A stretch of DNA of 64,000 bases from assembly GCA_030849805.1 (NCBI GenBank), contig JASANZ010002190.1, forward strand, positions 1 to 64,000. Reading direction: 5' to 3'. Under the pieces are notes generated by a model. The model was not told where the DNA came from. It was given only the letters and a program-made list of their open reading frames with translations, and ran no database searches. The translations under genes and the position numbers were made by a program. The stretch is from Sergeia podlipaevii (taxonomy: Eukaryota; Euglenozoa; Kinetoplastea; Trypanosomatida; Trypanosomatidae). Shown here in pieces: positions 18,939 through 27,372 of this stretch (positions within the stretch are counted from its first letter, which is position 1; the number at the start of each line of letters is the position of its first letter).

Positions 18939-20768
18939 ATGGACTTCGACTCTCGCGGACGTGGCAGTAGAGGAGGTGTTGGATGGGGTGGCGGCAACTG
19001 GGGCGATCGCGTCCCACCTGGTGCGCCACGACTGGACTCTGAATTGGTCAACGACGTGCTTCACATGAATATGGCAAAGCACCGAGAGGAGCGCAGCAAG
19101 GGATTGGCGCAGCCTCGTGATATTCCTGCGTCCATCAGGTCCGTGTCCACCCCTTTTGACGCTTACGTGGTGTTGGACTTTGAAGCTACGTGTGTTGAGA
19201 ACAGAAGGATTGAGGACCCAGAGGTGATAGAGTTTCCAATGGTGATTGTCGACCCCGTGACGTGTACTGTGGTGGCGGAGTTTCAGCGCTATGTGCGGCC
19301 AGTGCGCAACCCGACTTTGACCACGTTTTGCACCGAGCTCACCGGCATCACACAAGTCAAGGTCGACTCCGCTCCGCTCTTTCCAGCTGTCTACACAGAA
19401 GCACTCAACTTTCTCGCCAGTGCTGGACTCGGGGACACACTCGACAAGCGCAGCTACTGCATGGTGCTCTGCGGGGACTGGGATCTTAAAGTCATGCTAC
19501 CCACGCAGCTCTCCCTCTCTGGACAACAAGGCGTGCCTGATTCGTGGCGTCACTGGTGCAACCTTAAGAAAATGATGGAGGCGGCTCTCAACGGTGACGC
19601 AACCGGGGCAGGGAAAGGTGGCGGTGGCTGGGATCGACGAAGAGGTGGAAAGGAAAAGCGCGGGGGTAGCATGCGCATTTCTGGGATGCCCGCGATGATG
19701 GCGGCGCTTGACCTGCCTCTTGTTGGCCGCCACCACAGCGGCATTGACGACTGTCGCAACATAGCGGCCGCGTTGTGTGAGATGCTGAGGCGTGGCTACA
19801 CTGTGATGCCAACATACTTTGAAACACCATTGGCAGCAGAGACGTTCAAGCCATGGAAGGCACCTGAAGGTGGTGCGGGCCTGCCTCCCCTCAGCAAGGT
19901 GTCGTCATCAATCATGACATCATCGTCCCCGCCACGACCGACCATGCCACTTGGAGGCTCCGGGGAAGGAGCTGATGCTGCTGTTGCTGGCGTTTCGGCT
20001 TTGCAGCCCCAGAAGCAGCAGCAGCAGCCTCTGAAGGGAACTCAGATGCATCGCGTGTTCATTGAAATGGACGCCTTGAGGGATGCCGGTCAGGAGCTGA
20101 TAGCCAAAGGTTATGGGAATACCAGTAAGGATGTAGGTCGTGCCAAGAGAATATCTAAGGCGATGAGCTATATTCTTCGCCACGGTGCGGATGAAGAGCG
20201 CGGCACTATCATCTCTGAAAATGGCTACGTCCTTGTGGATCCTCTCCTGCGGGCTCAAAAGATGCGGAACAACAACGCCACTATCAGCGATATCGTGGAC
20301 ATCGTGTGTGGGAACGATAAGCAGCGCTTCAAACTTGCGTATGGTAAGGCGGATGGGTTCTTGTACATTGCTGCGCGTCAAGGGCACAGTCTTGAGGGAG
20401 TGATGCCCGAGCTGCGAGCCATCAGGTCCTCCTCAGAAGTTCCGGTTGCGGTGCATGGCACCTACTGGGATGCATGGAGACAGATCAAAGAATGTGGATA
20501 CTTGTCTGCCATGACCAGGCACCACATTCACTTTGCCAAGGGTTTAATGCATGACGAGGGTGTGATCAGCGGCATGCGGGCCTCAGCGCAGGTCTTCTTG
20601 TATCTAGATGTGGGAAAAGTGCTTGCAGACGGCATTCCGCTTCTGGAAAGTGAAAACGGGGTTATCTTAACTCCAGGTATCGGCACCACCAAGAATCTTC
20701 CACTCGCGTACATCAAGAAGGTTGTAGATCGCAAGACAGGCGCGAGCATTCCGATTACGGATGAATGA
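18939..20768 (+). CDS. Fusion of ERI1-like 3'-5' exonuclease and Tpt1/KptA RNA 2'-phosphotransferase (609 aa)
   Basis: Two enzymes in one frame. Residues about 75-300 are a DEDDh exonuclease of the ERI1/3'hExo family: motif I DFEAT (D80, E82), ERI1-type text such as VIEFPMVIVD, a QRYVRP segment and ELTGITQ, motif II around WDLKVML (D182), and motif III H266-x4-D271. ERI1 enzymes trim 3' ends of histone mRNA, 5.8S rRNA or small RNAs. After a Gln/Pro/Ala linker (about 300-390), residues about 395-605 match Tpt1/KptA: LRH (R414, H415), QGHS (481-484), HGTYWDAW, TRHHIHFA (R527) and a late NGVILTPG. Tpt1 removes the 2'-phosphate left by RNA ligation, using NAD+. The N-terminal 30 residues are Arg/Gly-rich. 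There is no stop or frameshift between the parts, so the fusion is real in this sequence. Confidence 0.93.
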   Translation: MDFDSRGRGSRGGVGWGGGNWGDRVPPGAPRLDSELVNDVLHMNMAKHREERSKGLAQPRDIPASIRSVSTPFDAYVVLDFEATCVENRRIEDPEVIEFPMVIVDPVTCTVVAEFQRYVRPVRNPTLTTFCTELTGITQVKVDSAPLFPAVYTEALNFLASAGLGDTLDKRSYCMVLCGDWDLKVMLPTQLSLSGQQGVPDSWRHWCNLKKMMEAALNGDATGAGKGGGGWDRRRGGKEKRGGSMRISGMPAMMAALDLPLVGRHHSGIDDCRNIAAALCEMLRRGYTVMPTYFETPLAAETFKPWKAPEGGAGLPPLSKVSSSIMTSSSPPRPTMPLGGSGEGADAAVAGVSALQPQKQQQQPLKGTQMHRVFIEMDALRDAGQELIAKGYGNTSKDVGRAKRISKAMSYILRHGADEERGTIISENGYVLVDPLLRAQKMRNNNATISDIVDIVCGNDKQRFKLAYGKADGFLYIAARQGHSLEGVMPELRAIRSSSEVPVAVHGTYWDAWRQIKECGYLSAMTRHHIHFAKGLMHDEGVISGMRASAQVFLYLDVGKVLADGIPLLESENGVILTPGIGTTKNLPLAYIKKVVDRKTGASIPITDE

Positions 20769-21319
20769 GGAAGTAAGGTTTTTCAAAAGTTGGTTGAATG
20801 TCCTGCTAGCTTTCATACATTGAGTTTTTCAAATGTGCTTACATTCTCTCCTCTTTAACCATTTTCACGAGTGTGTTTGTGTGTGTGTATGGGTAGTTAT
20901 ATGTGCGTGGTATAATTTTTTTTATTTATTTGCATCTATATATATTGTGTGACTGGGTTTTATGAGGATGATGAAGCCTACACAGGACTTCATCATAGGA
21001 ATCAAACTTTCTTGTCTAGTACTTCCAGACGCCAGTCAACGGTAGACCAAGAAAAAAACAAAACTAGCAACTGTTTCTTTCTTTTATATTCTCCCTTCCC
21101 ATTGTTGCTTTAGAGCTTCGAAAGCACTACCTGCCTTGCTAGTATAAATATTGTTGCATTGCTCTCCCTTTTTGTTCCTCTTCCTTTTTTTCTTTCTTTG
21201 TGTGTGGAAACTTTTCTTAAATAAAAGACAGAAACAGTGTGCATACTCTCACATCCCGGTGTATCTGTGTATGTGTATGTTTTGTCTGCGCAACTCGCTG
21301 CTCATTCATCAACGTGCGT
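20769..21319. other. Intergenic spacer, 0.55 kb
   Basis: AT-rich, with a GT run near 20870-20890. A T/C tract at about 21162-21200 is followed by AG at 21226-21227, the likely trans-splice acceptor for the next gene (5' UTR of about 93 bases). Confidence 0.6.
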
Positions 21320-24300
21320 ATGTCTCTGCCAACGAGAGCTACAATTGTTAGTACTGCGAGTTCATCAAGGGAACCATCGCCCACAGGCTCACATCTGGGT
21401 CTCTCCGGTGGCCTATCGCACGTAGAGGACATTCGCTACTACGACACCGCAGACGCGCTGCATCTCATCGGTACCGATACCAGCACTCACGTTCGTCGAC
21501 GTCTCTCCTTTCAAAAGGTTCACAACAGCGATGCTGCTGCTGCTGCTTCGACCAGTACAGATCAGCAGCGGTCTAGCTCCGCACGCTGGCCTCTCTTACA
21601 GGACAGCATCTCTACAGCAGTGTTCAACTCACCCGTCGAGGCTGACGCCTATGTTGCATCACTCAAGCGCAACAAAGAAACTTCCTCCGTGCTGCTCCAG
21701 ACTGGCGAGGCGGTTGCCCTTCTTGGTGCAGTTCGCTTCACTCGAAGTCACTACTACTACCTTGTGCTGGCCACCAAGGCACGTCTCATCGCACGGATTG
21801 GTCCTCATCAAGTGTTTGAGGTGGCGGATGTCATGATGGTGTCCCTGCTAGCCGGGGGGAGAGGAAGCAGTGGTGGCAGTAGCAGTAGCGGTTTGCATGG
21901 CGCCACTGCTCTCATCACTGCCGCCGCGCCGTATCTCTTCTCACGGCGCACAGTCGAGGAGACGTACCGCGCGCAGTTTCCACTTGGGGAACTCAAACGA
22001 AATGTGTACTTCTCTCCGACATATGATCTGACAAACACGCTGCAGACCAACATGACGGTGCCCGCACAGCGCCGGGATCGACGGATGATGTACGTCTGGA
22101 ATGAGTTTCTTATGGAGCCGTTTTGTGAGCAAAGCCAAAGCCAAAGCCAAAGCCAAGGCCATGGCAGCAACATTGTGCACACAGAAGTACAAGCGGAAGA
22201 GGAGCGGCCTGAGTACGCAGGAATGAAGGAACTCCCCTTAGCTTCCATCGAGCTTCAGCCGTGGCTAGTGCACCTGATACGTGGTGCCGTCACGCAGCGC
22301 ACCGTGCGCGTGGATGAGGTGCGCAATGAAAAACGCGCAGAGGAAGCATCAGTGGAGGCTGTGATCACTATTATCGGCCGCTCCAGTAAGGAATACGCAG
22401 GAGCGCGCTTCTTGCGACGCGGTGTGTGCAGCACCGGCGCGGTTGCCAATCAGGTCGAGGTCGAGCAGATTGTATCCACTACTGCGGCGTGTACTTCAAG
22501 AAACAGTGGTGACACTCCCTCAGAGCGGTGGACGTCGTACGTGCAGGTGCGTGGCACTATACCGCTGCACTGGCATCACCTGCCTTCCTCACTACCTAAG
22601 CCTCCCATCGTGGTGGGGTTGAATGATCCTTTTGTCACGGACACTCGGCTGCACTTCCAGCGCCTCCTTGCGGAGTACGGTGGGCCCGTCATTGTAATGA
22701 ACTACATTAAGCTAAAGGAGAAGAAGCCACGAGAAACACTGCTTGGGGAGGCATACAGAGAGGCGGTGGGTACCCTGTGTGAGGCTATACATTCTGAACC
22801 TTTCAGGGATGATGGCGAGGCAGGCTGCAGCGCACACGCGCGAATCGCTCCAACGGATGTGATTCAGTATAGAGAAGTGGACTTGAAGCGCATGTCAGAT
22901 CAGGCGTGGAATGTAGTGGCGGCCGCAGCAGAGCAGGACTTACATGAAACGCAGTTTTTTGTGTCGTGTGAGGTCAATAAAGAGTCCGTAGGTAGCAGCG
23001 ATGGTAATGGAGAAACGTCAAGTGACGACGCTTCCGTGTACCTCCAGCACGGAGTTGTGCGTAGCAACTGTGTCGATTGCATTGACCGCACTAACATTGG
23101 CCAGTTTATGTACGGTCTGGTCGCCCTTGGGCACCAGCTTTCTGGCTTGAGCCTCTTCTCTTGCCCTGCTGACCTTGCGCTGGTGAGTCCGCAACTGCAC
23201 GAGCAGCTGCTTGACATGTACCTGCAGCTTGGTGATGCCATTGCAGTACAGTATGGAGGGTCAGCGCAAGTAGGAGCTGGTGTCTTGCACAGAGGAACAG
23301 GATGGGATCACATGATGGGTGTCAAGCGGCTCTACAACAACGTACTGGGTGACAGGGACAAGCAGTTTGCAATCAACCTGTTGCTTGGTAGGTTCCAACC
23401 AGGGTGCGGCGCAGGTGCCCCCGCGTCTCACGCGATGAACCCCAAAATGGTGTTTCACCAACCCCCACGTGTGCAGCAGCGCGCGCCGGCTTTGCAGGCA
23501 GATCCAGCCCTGTCGTCAGGCGGAGATGATTTCATGGAGGATTCTGTGTCAAACGGCACTGCGCTTGCGATGGTGCCGAGCACCGCCGTTGTGTCCGAGC
23601 GTGCCTCTTCTCACACACGTCCCACTTCATCATCACTGCTGAGCCGCCTTATGGTCAGCTTGAGTTTTGGCAAGTCAGAGCAAAGGACTCTGAAGCACGC
23701 GGTGCCAGTGCAGGAGCCTGGGGAGGCAGAGTGGGACTATTATCTGCAGGTGCGCACAGCCCCATCGCTGCCGGACCCTGACAAACTACGCCGCTGGTGG
23801 CAGGCACCACTACGGTGGCATCAACTTGTGTACCATGGTCCTATAAAAGCAGGGAAGTCGTGGTTTGATGCACGCTTACGCATAAGTAAATCTGCTCCAT
23901 CACGCTCCATAAGTGCGAACACTTTTCTGTGTGAGGGGGATAGGCAGCTTCGCATGCAACGTGCCTTAGCGTGTTCTCGCGCCAACGCTATCGCGGGCGA
24001 TGGCCTGCCCCCGACCCAGCAGCTTGTGCACCGTTTTGGTGTTGCATTTGCTAGGAAACTACTAGATGGGTTTCATGAGGGAGCCCCTGTACGCAGCAGA
24101 GAGCATGTGCACTGTCACCGCACCTTCCCCGCCGAGGTGCATGCCAGTCTATACTGTACAAGCTTAGCACAGCTGCAAGCAATACCGGATGAGATTGCTG
24201 AGGAATGCTGTGAAATAGTGGCAGGCAGCCATGGAGTCGACCCAGAGAGAAACGGCGATGTGGCACTGACGGCGGCGCAAGTGCATGTTCTTACTAGCCT

Positions 24301-26725
24301 TGGAGACCCGCGTGAGTGGGATCCGGCGACGGTGTCTTGTGCATTCTTGAAGTTGTGGTCAAGTGAGCTTGACACTCCCACTACATCAACGGTACTGCTC
24401 AACGAAGGCCAGAAGCTGTGCCCCATGAGTGCTCGGTACATTGCTGAAGCGCTGGTCGCTGCCGGTGTGACAGGTCTTGATCTTGTTGAGGAACTAGAGG
24501 GCCCTTGTAGTCTTGTCAGGAGAGGTACCTGGAGTGCAGATGCTCGAGTACGCCGTCTTGCTTATATTGCCAAGCAGCTTGTTGCCCACCGTGATCTCAG
24601 TGATGCCGCGATTCACTACTGCGTCTCTGTATCTCTGGATGGCAGCGATGGAGGCGGCTGGAGGGAGCTGGCCTCCGCTGTTTCCATGTCCACTGTCAAG
24701 GACGCTGATCCGCTGCTGTGGGCCACATGCCGCATTTTGCAGGAGTTCTTTTCCATTCCGCTCTCTCCGTCTGCGCTGCCGAGCGTTCTCGCCCGCCTTT
24801 GTGCTGAGATGGGTGACCCACGTACTGGCGTGCCTCGTTACGACACAGTACGCTTCACTGATAAGTGCAATAGTGTGAACACATCACCCGGCCGAGTGCC
24901 CGCCATGGTGCGTGTCACAAATTGCTTCTCCGCGTTGCAGCTACACCGCTGGCTCTTGCGGGGGAAGGAGGAGAAGGGAGGAAGTGCGAGTTGTGGCCTC
25001 GCCTTACACCGATATCCGAGCGCGCAGGACCAGGCAACTGCAGCGTGGCGCTTCATGGTGTGGTTACTGCAGTCTTGCTTGATCATTCCCGCTGTGGCCA
25101 GATCCTCCTCCGGCAGCAACAGTAATAGTGGTGCTTACAGTGGCATGCGGATGTCCATTTCTGTGCGTGAGGCTTTGGAGCTTTTCGCTGAGAGGACCTC
25201 TCTGTTCTACCTTACAAGTGGGCTTGGGAAACTCGTGCTCAACGCGCCACCACCCTCTGTTCTCCCCTCTCTCCCCACTTCTTCTTCTTCATTGTTACGC
25301 AATCATCTGCTACCCACTCATCATACAGGCACCTTGCTGGCGGCTCGTGTGGGAGCCTTGTGTCGCCTGGCAATGGCAGGCCTTGATACGGCCAAGAGGC
25401 TATGTCTGCTACCATCGATAACTACTGCCATCTCTACAACGAGCACCACAGGCGGTGGTGGCACTAGCACTGGTGCATCTGCTACTATGACGAATGAGCT
25501 AGACAAGCTTGTAGAGGGCTTTGTTGCCAGCGCGAGGGAGTTAAGCAATGGTGTCGATCTTGCCCAACTTGTCAGCGACAGCAACAGGGATGACGATGGC
25601 CTTATTGCAATTAGTGTACTTGTGAACTTGTACAACAGTCTTTACGCTCATGCGTGGTTATCTGAGTTTTTACTGTACTGGAGGCAGCAGCAACAGCAGC
25701 ACGTGTTGCTTGCCCCTGTAAGCGCGGTGGCGTTTTATGAGACTCACTGCTATAATATTGGTGGCTACCACTTCTCTCTGTCGGATCTCAAGGACGGTGT
25801 TTTGAGAGGCAATCGAGCTCCATGCTACGCGTCTGTGCCCCTCTTTCAGGAACAAGACCCCCGTATTCAGCTTATTCCTGCTTCACTACGTGCGAGCGGA
25901 AGCGACACCACGTCACTGTATCCGCCAGCATGTGTGAGTGACTCTCTGGCATCAATCGACGCAGCGGCTCTGTCGCTTGCGCTGGTGTACAGCGACTCTC
26001 AGCACAGAGGTCGCGTGGTCGCGGTAGTGGACGGTAACAGCGGCGATAACGGAAACCCTCTCGAGGGGGACGAGCACGCCATACGCAAAGCTCTGGCAGC
26101 GTGGCGCTTGGATGTATCATACATTCAGCAACGCGTGTTGCTTGCCTTGCTGGACACCTACGTGGCTCCGCCTACTACACTGCTATTTACTCCTGGTGTG
26201 GCGGGTTCAAACGGACTTCCTACGTATGTCCCTGCATTACTTCCACCTCTTAACGATGAACTCTCTGGACTTCAGTTTGGCGTCGCGGTCGATGGATCTT
26301 TGGAGGATCACACAGGGGTCGTGGATTTGCTTTCACCAGGCTTCTTCCATTCCCCATATTCTTTTCAGCAACCATCCCATCAACATCAAGGAAAGGGTCT
26401 GGATTCATGGGCTTTGCAAGCGAAAACTCTGGCGCCTCTCAAGGCGATTGCCCCATCACTTTCGCATCCATGTGTGCCCTTGTCTACAGAATCCGTACTA
26501 GTTGAACTTCAGCAAGCGGAGCGCAACCTGCTAGCGTCTCTGCAGGATCCCTCCGAGACAAGTTCTGCGGGGTACAGCTTGGTGTATACACGAGCGCAAC
26601 TGCTTGCGTATAAGGAATCCTTTGAGGGTCATGACTCGAATGCTCTACAGCGTTTGAAGGAAGGTTGTGCGAGCAGTGCTGCGTTGCAGAAGGCACATGA
26701 GACTTTGGCGGAGGTTGCTGGTTAG
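21320..26725 (+). CDS. FIG4-like Sac phosphoinositide phosphatase with C-terminal DEP-like and DUF547-like domains (1801 aa)
   Basis: The start is the ATG at 21320; the in-frame GTG at 21239 lies in Cys-rich spacer translation. Residues about 35-690 form a Sac domain. The opening (YYDTADALHLIGTD), the AGARFLRRG and VRGTIPLHW blocks, and the catalytic CX5R loop NCVDCIDRTN (C584, R590) are closest to FIG4, a PI(3,5)P2 5-phosphatase of endolysosomal membranes. FIG4 is usually near 900 residues, so over 1000 residues are extra. About 1170-1305 resembles a DEP domain (CFSALQLHRWLL, then AAWRFMVWLLQSCLI, then SLFYLTS). About 1420-1625 resembles DUF547 (LVNLYNSLYAHAW, then YNIGGYHFSLSDLKDGVLRGNR, then a QDPRIQL segment). 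About 1000-1025 has a weak RhoGAP-like stretch (CAFLKLWSSELDTP). A four-unit SQ repeat lies near residue 272. Confidence 0.92.
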   Translation: MSLPTRATIVSTASSSREPSPTGSHLGLSGGLSHVEDIRYYDTADALHLIGTDTSTHVRRRLSFQKVHNSDAAAAASTSTDQQRSSSARWPLLQDSISTAVFNSPVEADAYVASLKRNKETSSVLLQTGEAVALLGAVRFTRSHYYYLVLATKARLIARIGPHQVFEVADVMMVSLLAGGRGSSGGSSSSGLHGATALITAAAPYLFSRRTVEETYRAQFPLGELKRNVYFSPTYDLTNTLQTNMTVPAQRRDRRMMYVWNEFLMEPFCEQSQSQSQSQGHGSNIVHTEVQAEEERPEYAGMKELPLASIELQPWLVHLIRGAVTQRTVRVDEVRNEKRAEEASVEAVITIIGRSSKEYAGARFLRRGVCSTGAVANQVEVEQIVSTTAACTSRNSGDTPSERWTSYVQVRGTIPLHWHHLPSSLPKPPIVVGLNDPFVTDTRLHFQRLLAEYGGPVIVMNYIKLKEKKPRETLLGEAYREAVGTLCEAIHSEPFRDDGEAGCSAHARIAPTDVIQYREVDLKRMSDQAWNVVAAAAEQDLHETQFFVSCEVNKESVGSSDGNGETSSDDASVYLQHGVVRSNCVDCIDRTNIGQFMYGLVALGHQLSGLSLFSCPADLALVSPQLHEQLLDMYLQLGDAIAVQYGGSAQVGAGVLHRGTGWDHMMGVKRLYNNVLGDRDKQFAINLLLGRFQPGCGAGAPASHAMNPKMVFHQPPRVQQRAPALQADPALSSGGDDFMEDSVSNGTALAMVPSTAVVSERASSHTRPTSSSLLSRLMVSLSFGKSEQRTLKHAVPVQEPGEAEWDYYLQVRTAPSLPDPDKLRRWWQAPLRWHQLVYHGPIKAGKSWFDARLRISKSAPSRSISANTFLCEGDRQLRMQRALACSRANAIAGDGLPPTQQLVHRFGVAFARKLLDGFHEGAPVRSREHVHCHRTFPAEVHASLYCTSLAQLQAIPDEIAEECCEIVAGSHGVDPERNGDVALTAAQVHVLTSLGDPREWDPATVSCAFLKLWSSELDTPTTSTVLLNEGQKLCPMSARYIAEALVAAGVTGLDLVEELEGPCSLVRRGTWSADARVRRLAYIAKQLVAHRDLSDAAIHYCVSVSLDGSDGGGWRELASAVSMSTVKDADPLLWATCRILQEFFSIPLSPSALPSVLARLCAEMGDPRTGVPRYDTVRFTDKCNSVNTSPGRVPAMVRVTNCFSALQLHRWLLRGKEEKGGSASCGLALHRYPSAQDQATAAWRFMVWLLQSCLIIPAVARSSSGSNSNSGAYSGMRMSISVREALELFAERTSLFYLTSGLGKLVLNAPPPSVLPSLPTSSSSLLRNHLLPTHHTGTLLAARVGALCRLAMAGLDTAKRLCLLPSITTAISTTSTTGGGGTSTGASATMTNELDKLVEGFVASARELSNGVDLAQLVSDSNRDDDGLIAISVLVNLYNSLYAHAWLSEFLLYWRQQQQQHVLLAPVSAVAFYETHCYNIGGYHFSLSDLKDGVLRGNRAPCYASVPLFQEQDPRIQLIPASLRASGSDTTSLYPPACVSDSLASIDAAALSLALVYSDSQHRGRVVAVVDGNSGDNGNPLEGDEHAIRKALAAWRLDVSYIQQRVLLALLDTYVAPPTTLLFTPGVAGSNGLPTYVPALLPPLNDELSGLQFGVAVDGSLEDHTGVVDLLSPGFFHSPYSFQQPSHQHQGKGLDSWALQAKTLAPLKAIAPSLSHPCVPLSTESVLVELQQAERNLLASLQDPSETSSAGYSLVYTRAQLLAYKESFEGHDSNALQRLKEGCASSAALQKAHETLAEVAG
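22129..22160 (+). repeat. In-frame hexamer repeat encoding (SQ)n
   Basis: Four to five copies of a six-base AAAGCC-type unit encode alternating Ser and Gln inside the Sac region of the FIG4-like protein. The repeat is probably in a surface loop. Confidence 0.85.
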
Positions 26726-27372
26726 TGAGCAGCAGTCACGGGAAAGGGAAGATGTAGGGGGTGTCAAGTGGGCAACAGACTTGTATGAGTCACTCCCGTA
26801 TGTCCGCTGGGAGAGGATCATTTTGCTGTAAACATTTTTGTTGTTTTTGTTGTTGTTGTTGTTTTTTCATATATATTTTTGTGTGTTTGCGTGCGATCTG
26901 CTATCAAGAAGGAAAGAAAAGATATTAACCGCACTCTTATGTCTCCTACACCCCCCCCCCATTCCTTCATTTTATTTTCCGTTGTAGGACTTTTTTTGTG
27001 GGTACACCTGGTAATGCTTATGGTCTTATTCACTTACTTGCTGTACTCTTTTATCTTTTATTTGTTATATATATATATAATGCAAGGTATTTACTGTGTG
27101 TGTGTGTGTGTGCGAACAATCGCGGAGGACGCACACCTACATAGGAGTCACGGATTGTTCTTTTTTTCCTTTCTTTCTTTTTTTTTGCGTCCTTGTATAC
27201 TGCCTGTGGCAATACTGAGCGGTTCACATCTATACATCTATATATCTTTGAAGAGGTAGCATAACGGAGTCGTGAAGGGCGTTTTAGTTAGTCTCTTTCT
27301 CCCTTCTTTTTATTATTTCTATCTTTTTACACACATAGTAAGTAATACGGAAGGTATAAGTAGGTAGCAATC
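26726..27372. other. Intergenic spacer, 0.65 kb
   Basis: Contains a TTG-rich run (about 26836-26864), a TA run, a GT run near 27095-27113 and strong T tracts. The pyrimidine tract at about 27291-27329 with AG at 27337-27338 is the likely acceptor for the next gene. No coding sequence recognised. Confidence 0.6.
27291..27338 (+). promoter_or_regulatory. Candidate polypyrimidine tract and spliced-leader acceptor
   Basis: A T/C-rich stretch followed by ACACATAG. AG at 27337-27338 would leave a 34-base 5' UTR before the ATG at 27373. Confidence 0.55.
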
